Below the pieces are notes generated by a model, which saw only the letters and a list, made by a program, of their open reading frames with translations, ran no database searches and was not told the origin of the DNA. Below, in pieces: positions 16,660 through 25,204 of a DNA stretch of 64,000 bases. Source of the stretch: CAIYZT01 sp947461435 (lineage in GTDB: Bacteria; Pseudomonadota; Alphaproteobacteria; Rhodobacterales; Rhodobacteraceae). The translations under genes were made by a program, and so were the position numbers. The DNA is taken from NCBI GenBank assembly GCA_965284435.1, contig OZ260083.1, forward strand, positions 682,001 to 746,000, read 5' to 3'. Position 1 is the first letter of the stretch. The number at the start of each line of letters is the position of its first letter.

Positions 16660-18369
16660 ATGGCCACCCGCATCTCGCGCCCCGATTATGCCGCCATGTA
16701 TGGCCCCACCACGGGCGACCGCGTTCGCCTTGGCGATACCGACATCATCATCGAGGTCGAACGTGACCTGACAACCTACGGCGACGAGGTGAAATTCGGC
16801 GGCGGCAAAGTCATCCGCGATGGCATGGGACAAAGCCAGATTTCCCGTGCCGGGGGCGCGGTGGATACCGTGATCACCAACGCGCTGATCTTGGATCACA
16901 CCGGGATTTACAAGGCTGACGTTGGCCTGCGCGGCGGGTTGATCCACGCCATCGGCAAGGCCGGCAACCCCGATACCCAATCCGGCGTCACCATCATCAT
17001 CGGCCCCGGCACAGAGGTGATCGCAGGCGAAGGCAAAATCCTGACTGCGGGCGGGTTTGATGCCCATATCCACTTCATCGCCCCCGGTCAGATCGAAGAT
17101 GCGCTGCATTCGGGCATCACCACCTTGCTGGGCGGCGGCACCGGCCCGGCCCATGGCACGCTGGCCACCACCTGCACGCCCGGTCCTTGGCATCTGGGCC
17201 GCATGTTGCAGGCGCTGGATGCTTTCCCCATCAACTTTGGTCTGTCGGCCAAAGGCAATGCCTCCCAGCCCGAAGCCTTGGTCGAGATGATCAACGCCGG
17301 GGCTTGCGCGCTGAAACTGCACGAAGACTGGGGCACCACCCCCGCCGCCATTGATTGCTGCCTGACGGTGGCCGATGCGATGGATGTGCAGGTGATGATC
17401 CATACCGACACGCTGAACGAAAGCGGCTTTGTCGAAAACACTCTGGCCGCCATCGCAGGCCGCACCATTCACGCCTTTCACACCGAAGGTGCCGGCGGCG
17501 GCCACGCGCCTGACATCATGCGCGTTGTCTCCAACCCCAACGTCATTCCGTCCTCCACCAACCCCACCATGCCCTACACCGTGAACACGATCGAGGAACA
17601 CCTCGATATGCTCATGGTCTGTCACCACCTTGATCGCGCCATCCCCGAAGATGTCGCCTTCGCCGAAAGCCGCATCCGCCGCGAAACCATCGCGGCCGAA
17701 GATATCCTGCACGACATGGGCGCGTTTTCGATCCTGTCGTCAGACAGTCAGGCCATGGGCCGCGTCGGAGAGGTCATCACCCGCACCTGGCAGACCGCCC
17801 ACAAGATGAAACAGCAGCGCGGACGCTTAGCCGAAGAACAGGGCGACAACGACAATATGCGGGCACGCCGCTATGTGGCCAAATACACGATCAATCCGGC
17901 CATCGCCCAAGGCATGTCGCGCCACATTGGCAGCATCGAGGTGGGCAAACGCGCCGATCTGGTGCTGTGGTGGCCGGCCTTCTTTGGGGCCAAGCCGGAA
18001 ATGGTTCTGGTCGGCGGCACCATCGCCTGCGCTCAGATGGGCGATACCAATGCCTCCATCCCCACCCCTCAGCCGGTCTATTCGCGCCCGATGTTCGGCG
18101 CCTATGGCCGCGCGCTGGAACAAGGTTCGGTCCTTTTCGTCTCTGGTGCGGCGCAATCGGGCAGCCTGCGCGCAGACCTTGGGCTGCACAAACAGACCTT
18201 GGCCGTCGAAAACACCCGCACCATCGGCAAGGCCAGCATGAAACTGAACGACGCCATGCCCCAGATCGACGTGCACCCCGAAACCTACGAAGTGCGCGCC
18301 AATGGCGAGCTTTTGACCTGCGCCCCCGCGGCAGAGCTTCCGCTCGCGCAGCGCTACTTCCTGTACTAA
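16660..18369 (+). CDS. ureC: Urease alpha (catalytic) subunit UreC
   Basis: The 569-residue protein hydrolyses urea to ammonia and carbamate at a dinuclear nickel centre. All expected ligands are present: His136 and His138 (AHIHF), carbamylated Lys219 (ALKLHED), His248, His274 (FHTEGAGGGH), the flap pair Cys321-His322 (MVCHH) and Asp362 (SSDSQAMGRVGEV). Length is normal. It is followed after 65 bases by ureE. Nothing suggests inactivation. Confidence 0.98.
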   Translation: MATRISRPDYAAMYGPTTGDRVRLGDTDIIIEVERDLTTYGDEVKFGGGKVIRDGMGQSQISRAGGAVDTVITNALILDHTGIYKADVGLRGGLIHAIGKAGNPDTQSGVTIIIGPGTEVIAGEGKILTAGGFDAHIHFIAPGQIEDALHSGITTLLGGGTGPAHGTLATTCTPGPWHLGRMLQALDAFPINFGLSAKGNASQPEALVEMINAGACALKLHEDWGTTPAAIDCCLTVADAMDVQVMIHTDTLNESGFVENTLAAIAGRTIHAFHTEGAGGGHAPDIMRVVSNPNVIPSSTNPTMPYTVNTIEEHLDMLMVCHHLDRAIPEDVAFAESRIRRETIAAEDILHDMGAFSILSSDSQAMGRVGEVITRTWQTAHKMKQQRGRLAEEQGDNDNMRARRYVAKYTINPAIAQGMSRHIGSIEVGKRADLVLWWPAFFGAKPEMVLVGGTIACAQMGDTNASIPTPQPVYSRPMFGAYGRALEQGSVLFVSGAAQSGSLRADLGLHKQTLAVENTRTIGKASMKLNDAMPQIDVHPETYEVRANGELLTCAPAAELPLAQRYFLY

Positions 18370-18434
18370 GGCGCGGCAAACACACAGAACCCGCCGCTCA
18401 ACCGTCCTTCGAAGAAACCCAAAAGGCCCCGCGC

Positions 18435-18911
18435 ATGCCCTTTCCGCTTCCCGCCCGCACATTGCTTCGCAAAGGCACCTGGACAGGCCCCGCCGCTGCC
18501 CTTGTCACCTTGAACTATGATGAACGCCTGATGCGCCGCAAAAGGCTCGACACCACCTCAGGCCCCTTGATGGTGGATTTGGCCGAAACCATCAGCCTTG
18601 ATCCCGGCGACGCGCTGCAAACAGATGACGGGCGGCTGGTCGAAATCGCGGCCGCCGATGAACCCGTGGTGCATGTGCGCGGCGATCTTCCGCGTCTGGC
18701 CTGGCATATCGGCAACCGCCACACCCCCTGCCAGATCGCCGCCGCCCACCTCATCATTCGGCAAGATCATGTGCTGGAATCGATGTTGGCCCAGCTTGGC
18801 GCAGAGCTGACCCATGTCTTTGCGCCCTTCCGCCCCGAAGGCGGCGCCTATGGCCATGGGCGCACCTTTGGCCATGATCACGGCCCCAACGGGTTCTCGC
18901 TTCATGGATGA
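18435..18911 (+). CDS. ureE: Urease accessory protein UreE
   Basis: The 158-residue nickel chaperone has the usual two-domain pattern: an N-terminal peptide-binding domain (LTLNYDERLMRRKR-like) and a metal-binding domain (WHIGNRHTPCQI, RQDHVLESMLAQLGAELTHVFAPFRPEGGAYG), ending in a His-containing tail (HGRTFGHDHG). The His tail is moderate, not the long poly-His of Klebsiella UreE. The start at 18435 follows the ureC stop by 65 bases. The stop overlaps the ureF start by eight bases. Confidence 0.93.
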   Translation: MPFPLPARTLLRKGTWTGPAAALVTLNYDERLMRRKRLDTTSGPLMVDLAETISLDPGDALQTDDGRLVEIAAADEPVVHVRGDLPRLAWHIGNRHTPCQIAAAHLIIRQDHVLESMLAQLGAELTHVFAPFRPEGGAYGHGRTFGHDHGPNGFSLHG

Positions 18912-19545
18912 TCTGTCCGCTGACCGCCTGCATCTGTCGCAGCTGCTGTCACCCGCCTTTCCCATCGGCAGCTTTGCCCATTCCCAAGGTCTGGAAAGCG
19001 CCATTGACGAAGGTTTGGTCACCGGCGCCGCTGCCTTGCAAGATTGGATCTCGGCCGTGCTCACCTATGGCTCAGGGCATCTGGATGCGGTGTTTCTGTC
19101 TCTAACCCGCCAAAACACCCTGCCCCTTGCCGACCTGACAGACCTGTACCACGCCCTGTGCTCGTCCGCCGAACGGGCGCAAGAGGCGGATGAACTGGGT
19201 CAAGGCTTTGGCGCACTTTTGGCCGCCATGGGCCGCCCGCAGCCGCCTTTGCCCTATGTGCTCGCCCTTGGCCTTGCCACCCGTTCCCTTGCGCTGCCCA
19301 CCCAAGATGTCTTGGCGCTTTATTTGCAAACGCTCTGCGTGCAGTTGATCTCGGTTGCCGTGCGCTTCATGCCCTTGGGTCAGGCGCAGGGCCAGATCAT
19401 TTTGGCGGCCCTCACCCCGCAGATCAGCGCCCTCGCCGCGCGGTTGGCACAGGCAACGCCAGACGATCTGCACAGCTTTACCCCCGGGGCCGACATGGCC
19501 TCGATGCGGCACGAAACCCAAACCGTCAGGATTTTCCGCACATGA
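18904..19545 (+). CDS. ureF: Urease accessory protein UreF
   Basis: The 213-residue protein shows LSQLLSPAFPIGSFAHSQGLESAIDEG at the N-terminus and a late ISVAVRFMPLGQ segment, which fit UreF. It acts with UreD and UreG during apo-urease activation. The frame is open from 18814, but the ATG at 18904 gives the normal length and overlaps the end of ureE by eight bases. Its own stop overlaps the ureG ATG. Confidence 0.93.
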   Translation: MDDLSADRLHLSQLLSPAFPIGSFAHSQGLESAIDEGLVTGAAALQDWISAVLTYGSGHLDAVFLSLTRQNTLPLADLTDLYHALCSSAERAQEADELGQGFGALLAAMGRPQPPLPYVLALGLATRSLALPTQDVLALYLQTLCVQLISVAVRFMPLGQAQGQIILAALTPQISALAARLAQATPDDLHSFTPGADMASMRHETQTVRIFRT

Positions 19546-20168
19546 CCTCCTCCCCCCACGGCCCGCTTCGCGTGGGCATCGGCGGCCCCGTTGGTGCCGG
19601 CAAAACCACCCTGACCGAACATCTGTGCCGCGCGCTGGCCCACCGCTGTTCGATGGCCGTCATCACCAATGACATCTACACCCGCGAAGACGCCGAATAC
19701 CTAATGCGCGCGCAGGTTCTGGCCCAAGACCGCATTCGCGGCGTCGAAACGGGCGGCTGCCCCCATACGGCCATCCGCGAAGACGCCTCGATCAATCTGG
19801 CCGCCGTGGCCGATCTGCGCCGCGCCCACCCAGATCTTGATCTGATCCTGATCGAATCCGGCGGCGACAATCTGGCCGCAACCTATTCCCCCGAACTGGC
19901 AGACATCACGATCTATGTCATCGATACGGCGGCCGGTCAGGATATCCCGCGCAAAAAAGGCCCCGGCCTGACGCGGTCAGATCTTCTGGTCGTCAACAAA
20001 ACCGATCTTGCCCCCTATGTCGGCGTCGATCTGCAGCTTTTGGAAAGCGATACAAAGGCAGCCCGTGGCACGCGCCCCTATGTCATGGCCCAACTGCGCA
20101 CCGACAAGGGCATTGACGATGTCATCACCTTCCTCACCACGACCGGCGGTCTTGTTCTGACGGCATAG
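19542..20168 (+). CDS. ureG: Urease accessory GTPase UreG
   Basis: The 208-residue SIMIBI GTPase shows the P-loop GIGGPVGAGKTTL, the CxH-type metal site in GVETGGCPHTAIREDAS, LILIESGGDNLAATYSPEL and VVNKTDLAPYVGVDL (the NKxD base-recognition motif). It couples GTP hydrolysis to nickel insertion. The start overlaps the ureF stop by four bases, ending the urease operon. Confidence 0.97.
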   Translation: MTSSPHGPLRVGIGGPVGAGKTTLTEHLCRALAHRCSMAVITNDIYTREDAEYLMRAQVLAQDRIRGVETGGCPHTAIREDASINLAAVADLRRAHPDLDLILIESGGDNLAATYSPELADITIYVIDTAAGQDIPRKKGPGLTRSDLLVVNKTDLAPYVGVDLQLLESDTKAARGTRPYVMAQLRTDKGIDDVITFLTTTGGLVLTA

Positions 20169-20222
20169 CTTTTCGTCCCACCAATGCCTACATTGGGCCT
20201 CAGTCAACCCAAAGGGTCCGCC

Positions 20223-20699
20223 ATGTGGCTGTTTGCCATCTTCATTATCGTTCCAATCATCGAAATTGCGCTGTTCGTTCAGGTCGGCGGTTGGTTGACG
20301 CTTTGGCCCACCTTGGCCATCGTTCTGGGCACGGCCGTTGTCGGCACATGGCTGCTGCGCTGGCAAGGCACACAGGTTCTGCGCGATCTTCAACGCGAGA
20401 TGACCTCTCTTGGCAATCCGCTCTCGCCTCTGGCCCATGGCGCGCTGATCCTCGTGGGCGGGGTGATGATGATTCTGCCCGGCTTTTTCACCGACGTGAT
20501 CGGCATCTTGTTGATGATCCCCCCACTGCGCAGCCTCGTGATCCGTCTGATCCTGGCCCGCCTCTCGGCCAAAACCCTGTCCGGCTTTGCCTTCACAGCG
20601 CGCCAATCGGCCGATCCAACCATCATCGATGGCGATTTTTCCGAAATTCCTCCGCAAGACAGGCAAAACGCCCCCCCCTCGGGCTGGACCCGCCATTGA
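20223..20699 (+). CDS. fxsA: FxsA family membrane protein
   Basis: The 158-residue protein has three to four membrane segments (MWLFAIFIIVPIIEIALFVQVGG, LWPTLAIVLGTAVVGTWLLRWQG, ALILVGGVMMILPGFFTDVIGILLMIPP) with the FxsA pattern LPGFFTDxxGxLLLxPP. FxsA of E. coli relieves phage T7 exclusion by F plasmids when overexpressed; its natural role is unclear. Position before secB is common in Rhodobacteraceae. The start follows ureG by 54 bases. The hydrophilic tail is not conserved. Confidence 0.9.
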   Translation: MWLFAIFIIVPIIEIALFVQVGGWLTLWPTLAIVLGTAVVGTWLLRWQGTQVLRDLQREMTSLGNPLSPLAHGALILVGGVMMILPGFFTDVIGILLMIPPLRSLVIRLILARLSAKTLSGFAFTARQSADPTIIDGDFSEIPPQDRQNAPPSGWTRH

Positions 20700-20758
20700 G
20701 ACCCTGATCGCAACCTGCTAGGAAGCGCGGCAAGATTTTGCCTATAGGGAGAATGGGT

Positions 20759-21247
20759 ATGGCTGAAGACTCCGGCGCAGCAGTGCAAGTGCGCATGCAG
20801 GTCATGGCGCAGTTCGTCAAAGACATGTCGTTTGAAAACATGGTCGCGCAAAAGGGCCTGACCTCGTCCGAGGTTCAGCCCGACATTCAGGTTGGCGTTT
20901 CGCTCGATGCCCGCAAGCGCGCGCAGGAAAACCACTATGACGTGACGACCAAGTTCAAGGTGTCCAACAAGAACAAGGTCAACGGCGAAATGCTGTTCCT
21001 TCTGGAACTGGAATACGGCGGTGTCTTTCTGGTCGAAAACGTGCCCGAAGATCAATTGCACCCCTTCTTGATGATCGAATGCCCCCGGATGCTGTTCCCC
21101 TATGTGCGCCGCATCATCTCGGACGTCACGCGCGATGGCGGATTTCCGCCCCTGAACATCGAACCCGTCGATTTCTTGCAGCTCTACCGGCAAGAGGTTG
21201 CACGCCGCGCGCAGGCGCAAGCTGCCGCCACTCCCCTGCCGAACTGA
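20759..21247 (+). CDS. secB: Protein-export chaperone SecB
   Basis: The 162-residue protein has the SecB length and sequence: VQVRMQVMAQFVKDMSFENM, IQVGVSLDARK, LELEYGGVFLVENVPEDQLHPFLMIECPRMLFPYVRRIISDVTRDGGFPPLNIEPVDF. It binds unfolded precursors and hands them to SecA. The ATG at 20759 after AGGGAGAATGGGT is preferred over 20738. An intrinsic terminator follows. Confidence 0.97.
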   Translation: MAEDSGAAVQVRMQVMAQFVKDMSFENMVAQKGLTSSEVQPDIQVGVSLDARKRAQENHYDVTTKFKVSNKNKVNGEMLFLLELEYGGVFLVENVPEDQLHPFLMIECPRMLFPYVRRIISDVTRDGGFPPLNIEPVDFLQLYRQEVARRAQAQAAATPLPN

Positions 21248-21269
21248 TCGGCCCGATCTGTTGACAACG

Positions 21270-21306
21270 GCGGTGCTGGCGCGGGCCGGCACCGCTTCTT
21301 TCATTT
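21270..21306 (+). terminator. Intrinsic terminator after secB
   Basis: GCGGTGCTGG, loop CGCGGG and CCGGCACCGC form a 10-bp stem with one G-T pair, followed by TTCTTTCATTT. It lies 22 bases after the secB stop. Confidence 0.8.
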
Positions 21307-21405
21307 GGCCTGCCAAATCCTTGGGGCAGCGCGCGCCAAACCCGCCCAAAGGCAACAGCCCCGGTTTGGCCCTATACTGCCGCTTTCTTCTCGCGCGGCG
21401 CCCCC

Positions 21406-22251
21406 ATGATCCCCCCCACCGATTTGATCCAGATCGATCCCTTCACCATCACCGGCAATGGTCTGCAAGACCGTCTGGAAGATGACAGCCGCGCCGACGC
21501 GCGTCTGCTCGCCTCGATCCGCGACCACGGCCAACAGGTGCCCGTTCTCGTGCGCCCCCACCCCGACCGGCCCGGCCAGTATGACATCATCTATGGCCGT
21601 CGCCGTGTTCTGGCGCTGCGCGATCTTGGCCGCCCGGTTCTGGCCCTGATCCGCCCGCTGGATCCGGCCGATGGCGCCTTGGCACGCGGCGCGGAAAACG
21701 CCCTGCGCCGGGATCTGTCCTATATGGAAAAGGCCCATCTGACCCGGCAGTTGATTGATCGGTCCCTCCCGCGCGCAACCATCGCCCGCGCCCTTGGTCT
21801 GGATCTGACAGAGGTGGCGCGCATGAACCAATTGGTGCGCCGTCTGCCCCCGGCCTTGGTCACCTCCTTCGGGGCGGCCAGCGGTGTCGGCTTTTTGCGC
21901 TGGCGCAGTTTGGCAGATCTGATCGCCCAAACCGGCGTTGACCCGCACGAGGTGTGCGCCATCGCCAACACCTCAGATCTGAACACCAGTGCAACCGGCC
22001 GCTTTCGCGCCGCGCTGGCCTATGTCACCACCCTCAAAGCGCGCTCTGTGCCACCCCGCCCCGCGCGTTTGCGGCTGATCCGCGCGCATGATGGCATGCC
22101 CTTCGCGCGGGTAAAGATGACCAAGGCAACCCTGCACCTTGGCATCAGCCGCCGGAATGCGCCCGGTTTTGACGAATATCTTCTGGCCCAACTGCCGGCC
22201 CTGCTGGCCGCCTTTCGTGCCGCGCCGCCCGGGACCGAAATGGTTAATTGA
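21406..22251 (+). CDS. RepB/ParB-like DNA-binding protein, orphan
   Basis: The 281-residue protein has a ParB/Srx N-terminal domain (LLASIRDHGQQVPVLVRPHP, YDIIYGRRRVLALRDLG), ENALRRDLSYMEKAHLTRQLID, and a helix-turn-helix (RATIARALGLDLTEVARMNQLVRRLP), in the order seen in RepB of repABC replicons. No repA, repC or parA is nearby, and no parS-like site was recognised. Rhodobacteraceae chromosomes do carry such orphan RepB-like genes. It could be a remnant of an integrated replicon or a chromosomal regulator. It converges on hemE with a six-base gap. Confidence 0.82.
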   Translation: MIPPTDLIQIDPFTITGNGLQDRLEDDSRADARLLASIRDHGQQVPVLVRPHPDRPGQYDIIYGRRRVLALRDLGRPVLALIRPLDPADGALARGAENALRRDLSYMEKAHLTRQLIDRSLPRATIARALGLDLTEVARMNQLVRRLPPALVTSFGAASGVGFLRWRSLADLIAQTGVDPHEVCAIANTSDLNTSATGRFRAALAYVTTLKARSVPPRPARLRLIRAHDGMPFARVKMTKATLHLGISRRNAPGFDEYLLAQLPALLAAFRAAPPGTEMVN

Positions 22252-22257
22252 GCACGC

Positions 22258-23289
22258 TCAATGTCCAGATCGCACCGTATCGATCATCAGCTGCACGTTG
22301 TCGGGGTCAGCATCTGGTGTAATCCCGTGGCCCAGATTGAAAATATGCGGCCCCTTCGCAAAGGCGTCCACCACGCGCCGCGTCGCCTCGACCAAGGCTT
22401 GCCCGCCCGTCACCATATGTTCGGGGGCAAGGTTGCCCTGCACGCAGCCATCCGCTTGCAGCTCTGCCGCCGCCCATTCGGGCGATACCGAATTGTCCAC
22501 GGCCACACAGTCCGCGCCTGTCTTTTTGGCAAAGCCGACATAGCCCGCAGCGGCCTCTCGCGGAAAGGCGATGATCGGAACCCCCGGATGGCGCGCTTTC
22601 AGGGCCAGAATGATCTTTTGGGCCGGCGCAACCGCGAAATCTTCGAAATCCTGCCCCTTCAGGCTTCCAGCCCACGAATCAAACAGTTTCACCGTCTCGG
22701 CCCCGGCCAGAATCTGCATCGAAAGATATTCCACCGTCGCCTCGGTAATCCGGTCGATCAGGGCCGAAAAGGTTGCCCGATCTGCCGCTTTCAGCCCATG
22801 CGCCGGTCCCTGATCCGGCGTACCGCGGCCCGCGATCATATAGGTCGCAACGGTCCACGGCGCCCCGGCAAAGCCGATAAGCGCCGTCTCTTTCGGCAGT
22901 TCGCGCGCCAAGATTCGAACCGTTTCATAAATCGGCGCCAAGGTATCGTGAATATCGTCCTTGCCCTTCAGCGCCCGAAGGCCCTCGGGTCCGGTAATCG
23001 TCGAAAGCCGCGGCCCTTCGCCGGTTTCAAACCACAGATCCGCCCCCAAAGCCTGCGGCAAAAGCAGGATGTCGGCAAACAGGATCGCGGCATCGAACCC
23101 ATAGCGCCGGATCGGCTGCAGCGTCACTTCTGCCGCCAGATCCGAATTATAGCACAGCTTCAGGAAATCACCCGCCTGTGCCCGCGTCGCGCGGTATTCG
23201 GGCAAATAGCGCCCCGCCTGCCGCATCATCCAGATCGGCGGCACCGCCAATGTTTCTCCCGCCAGCGCGCGCATCAGAAGCTTCGTCAT
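22258..23289 (-). CDS. hemE: Uroporphyrinogen decarboxylase
   Basis: The 343-residue enzyme converts uroporphyrinogen III to coproporphyrinogen III in the cytoplasm, the step shared by haem and bacteriochlorophyll. The family start PPIWMMRQAGRYLPEYR is present near residue 20, and IGFAGAPWTVATYMI plus LFDSWAGSL and GNLAPEHMVTGG follow. Length is normal. It diverges from hemC, and a PpsR-type palindrome lies between the two. Confidence 0.96.
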   Translation of the reverse strand: MTKLLMRALAGETLAVPPIWMMRQAGRYLPEYRATRAQAGDFLKLCYNSDLAAEVTLQPIRRYGFDAAILFADILLLPQALGADLWFETGEGPRLSTITGPEGLRALKGKDDIHDTLAPIYETVRILARELPKETALIGFAGAPWTVATYMIAGRGTPDQGPAHGLKAADRATFSALIDRITEATVEYLSMQILAGAETVKLFDSWAGSLKGQDFEDFAVAPAQKIILALKARHPGVPIIAFPREAAAGYVGFAKKTGADCVAVDNSVSPEWAAAELQADGCVQGNLAPEHMVTGGQALVEATRRVVDAFAKGPHIFNLGHGITPDADPDNVQLMIDTVRSGH

Positions 23290-23359
23290 AAGGTTCTCCG
23301 TGTTATCGTCGCAAGGAGGCGTTTTGCTCTTGCGGTGTCAATGCCTATTCGTGCCCCGT

Positions 23360-23377
23360 TGTCAGCGTGTTGAGACA
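23360..23377. promoter_or_regulatory. PpsR/CrtJ-type palindrome between hemE and hemC
   Basis: TGTC-N10-GACA matches the extended PpsR/CrtJ operator exactly. It lies 16 bases before the hemC ATG and 70 bases before the hemE start, so a bound repressor could act on both. CrtJ control of several hem genes is known in Rhodobacter capsulatus. Confidence 0.65.
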
Positions 23378-23393
23378 CAGCTATGCCTAGGAC

Positions 23394-24332
23394 ATGACAT
23401 ATTCGATGCCAAACCCCGCCCAACCCTTCAAGATCGGCACCCGCGGATCGCCCCTCGCCCTGTGGCAAGCGCATGAAGTGCGCCGATGCCTTGGCCTTGC
23501 CTTCGCCCTGCCGGACGCGTGCTTTGAAATCGTGGTGATCAAGGTCATGGGCGATCAGATTCTCGACAAGGCGCTGAAAGAAATTGGCGGCAAGGGTCTT
23601 TTCACGCGTGAGATCGAAGAGGCCCTGCTTGAAGGCACCATCGACATCGCGGTTCACTCCATGAAGGATATGCCCACCGTCCAGCCAGAGGGCCTGATCC
23701 TGAATTGCTATCTTCCGCGCGAAGATGTGCGCGACGGCTTCGTCTCGCCCCATGTGGGCCGCTTGATGGATCTGCCTCAGGGCGCAACAGTCGGGTCCAG
23801 CAGCCTGCGCAGACGGGCGCAATTGGCGCACCGCCGGCCCGATCTGAACCTTGTCGAATTCCGGGGCAATGTCCAAACCCGAATGAAAAAGCTGCAAGAC
23901 GGCGTGGCGCAGGCCACCTTCCTTGCGATGGCCGGTCTGAACCGTCTGGGCATGGCGCATATGGCGCAAGGCGCGATCGAGGTGACCGAGATGTTGCCCG
24001 CCGTCGCCCAAGGCGCAATCGGAGTGGAGCGGCGCATCGCCGATCCGCGCGCGGAGGCGATGCTTGCGGCCATCCACCACGGGCCGACGGGCCAGCAGTT
24101 GGCGGCCGAACGCGGCTTTTTGGCCCGGCTGGATGGGTCCTGCGAAACACCAATTGCGGGGCTTGCCGTGCTGGACGGGGCGGATCTTTGGCTGCGCGGC
24201 GAAATCTTGCGCCCAGATGGCAGCCGTGTTCTCAGCGGCGAGCTTCGCGGTGCCGCCGCCGATGGCCCCGCTTTGGGTCAAAGCTTGGCCGATGATCTTT
24301 TGGGCCGGGCCGGGCCGGGATTTTTTGGCTGA
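23394..24332 (+). CDS. hemC: Porphobilinogen deaminase (hydroxymethylbilane synthase)
   Basis: The 312-residue enzyme joins four porphobilinogens into hydroxymethylbilane. It shows IGTRGSPLALWQAHEV, KGLFTREIEEALLEGTIDIAVHSMKDMPT, RRRAQLAHRRPDL, EFRGNVQTRMKKL and the cofactor-binding Cys250 in LDGSCETPIAG. The ATG at 23394 follows TAGGAC; the second ATG four codons on is an alternative. Convergent with bchO, whose stop lies five bases downstream. Its position at the PGC edge makes tetrapyrrole supply physically linked to bacteriochlorophyll genes. Confidence 0.96.
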   Translation: MTYSMPNPAQPFKIGTRGSPLALWQAHEVRRCLGLAFALPDACFEIVVIKVMGDQILDKALKEIGGKGLFTREIEEALLEGTIDIAVHSMKDMPTVQPEGLILNCYLPREDVRDGFVSPHVGRLMDLPQGATVGSSSLRRRAQLAHRRPDLNLVEFRGNVQTRMKKLQDGVAQATFLAMAGLNRLGMAHMAQGAIEVTEMLPAVAQGAIGVERRIADPRAEAMLAAIHHGPTGQQLAAERGFLARLDGSCETPIAGLAVLDGADLWLRGEILRPDGSRVLSGELRGAAADGPALGQSLADDLLGRAGPGFFG

Positions 24333-24337
24333 CAACA

Positions 24338-25204
24338 TCACGAGACCGCCCCGATTCGCGCCAGAAAGTCCAGAATCGGGGTGGCAACGATCTCTCCGGA
24401 TTCTTCGTGAACCAGATGCCCAAAGCCGGGGATGTCCACCACTTCGGCCCCGTTCATCTGCGCCGCGGCCTGATGCGAAATCACGGGCGGAACCGCGCGG
24501 TCCAGATCGGACGTGATCAAAAGGCAGGGCGCGGTCTGGCCCGGCAAGCGCGACAAAAGCGCGGCAAGCCGCCACTGCGCCATCATGGCAAGGGTGGCAT
24601 CGACGTGGTCTGATTTTCGCAGCAAGGTCAGATACTGCGCCATACCCGCCGGTTCCAATTTCGATCCGGTCGAGGCGATCAGCTTGTCCGCCTGCGCCGG
24701 GCTGGCAAAGGCCCGGCTGAACAGCTGCGCCAAAAAGGGCGTGGCGGCCAGAATTTTTGCCATGGCCGGGTACAGCCAGCCCGCCAGCCCGTCGAATTCG
24801 CCCAAAGCCGCGTTGATACCAACCACCCCCCGAAGCGGTGTCAGTTCGGCCATCCGCAACGCAATCGCCGCCCCGGCGGAATGGCCGATAACCGCAACCG
24901 GATGCCAGTTCTGGGACTGGGCCAGCACCAAAAGATCGCTGGCCATCGCGTCCAGCCCACAGCGACCGCGGTTGCCCAAAACGGTAAAGCCCTGACCCGG
25001 AAGATCGACCAGAATAACCCTGAACTGCGATGTCAGATGCGGCACAAGGCGGCGCCAGGAATGGCTGGCCCCCCCCGCGCCGTGAATCAACAGCAGGTCC
25101 GGACCACTGCCCATGATCTGGACATGCCACAGATGCGGCGCCGATCGAACATGCTGCGAGTGGTCGCGAAACGGCCAGTCAGCGGGAATCACAGGCGGCC
25201 GCAT
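24338..25204 (-). CDS. bchO: BchO, alpha/beta hydrolase linked to magnesium chelatase
   Basis: The 288-residue protein has the alpha/beta-hydrolase fold motifs: oxyanion loop LLLIHGAGGASHSWR, nucleophile elbow GHSAGAAIALRM, an acidic residue in TSDLDRAVPP and a His in GFGHLVHEES. BchO is found next to bchID in most purple bacterial PGCs and is thought to help magnesium chelation or act on porphyrin esters; its reaction is not established. Start directly abuts the bchD stop. Last gene of crtA-bchI-bchD-bchO. Confidence 0.92.
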   Translation of the reverse strand: MRPPVIPADWPFRDHSQHVRSAPHLWHVQIMGSGPDLLLIHGAGGASHSWRRLVPHLTSQFRVILVDLPGQGFTVLGNRGRCGLDAMASDLLVLAQSQNWHPVAVIGHSAGAAIALRMAELTPLRGVVGINAALGEFDGLAGWLYPAMAKILAATPFLAQLFSRAFASPAQADKLIASTGSKLEPAGMAQYLTLLRKSDHVDATLAMMAQWRLAALLSRLPGQTAPCLLITSDLDRAVPPVISHQAAAQMNGAEVVDIPGFGHLVHEESGEIVATPILDFLARIGAVS

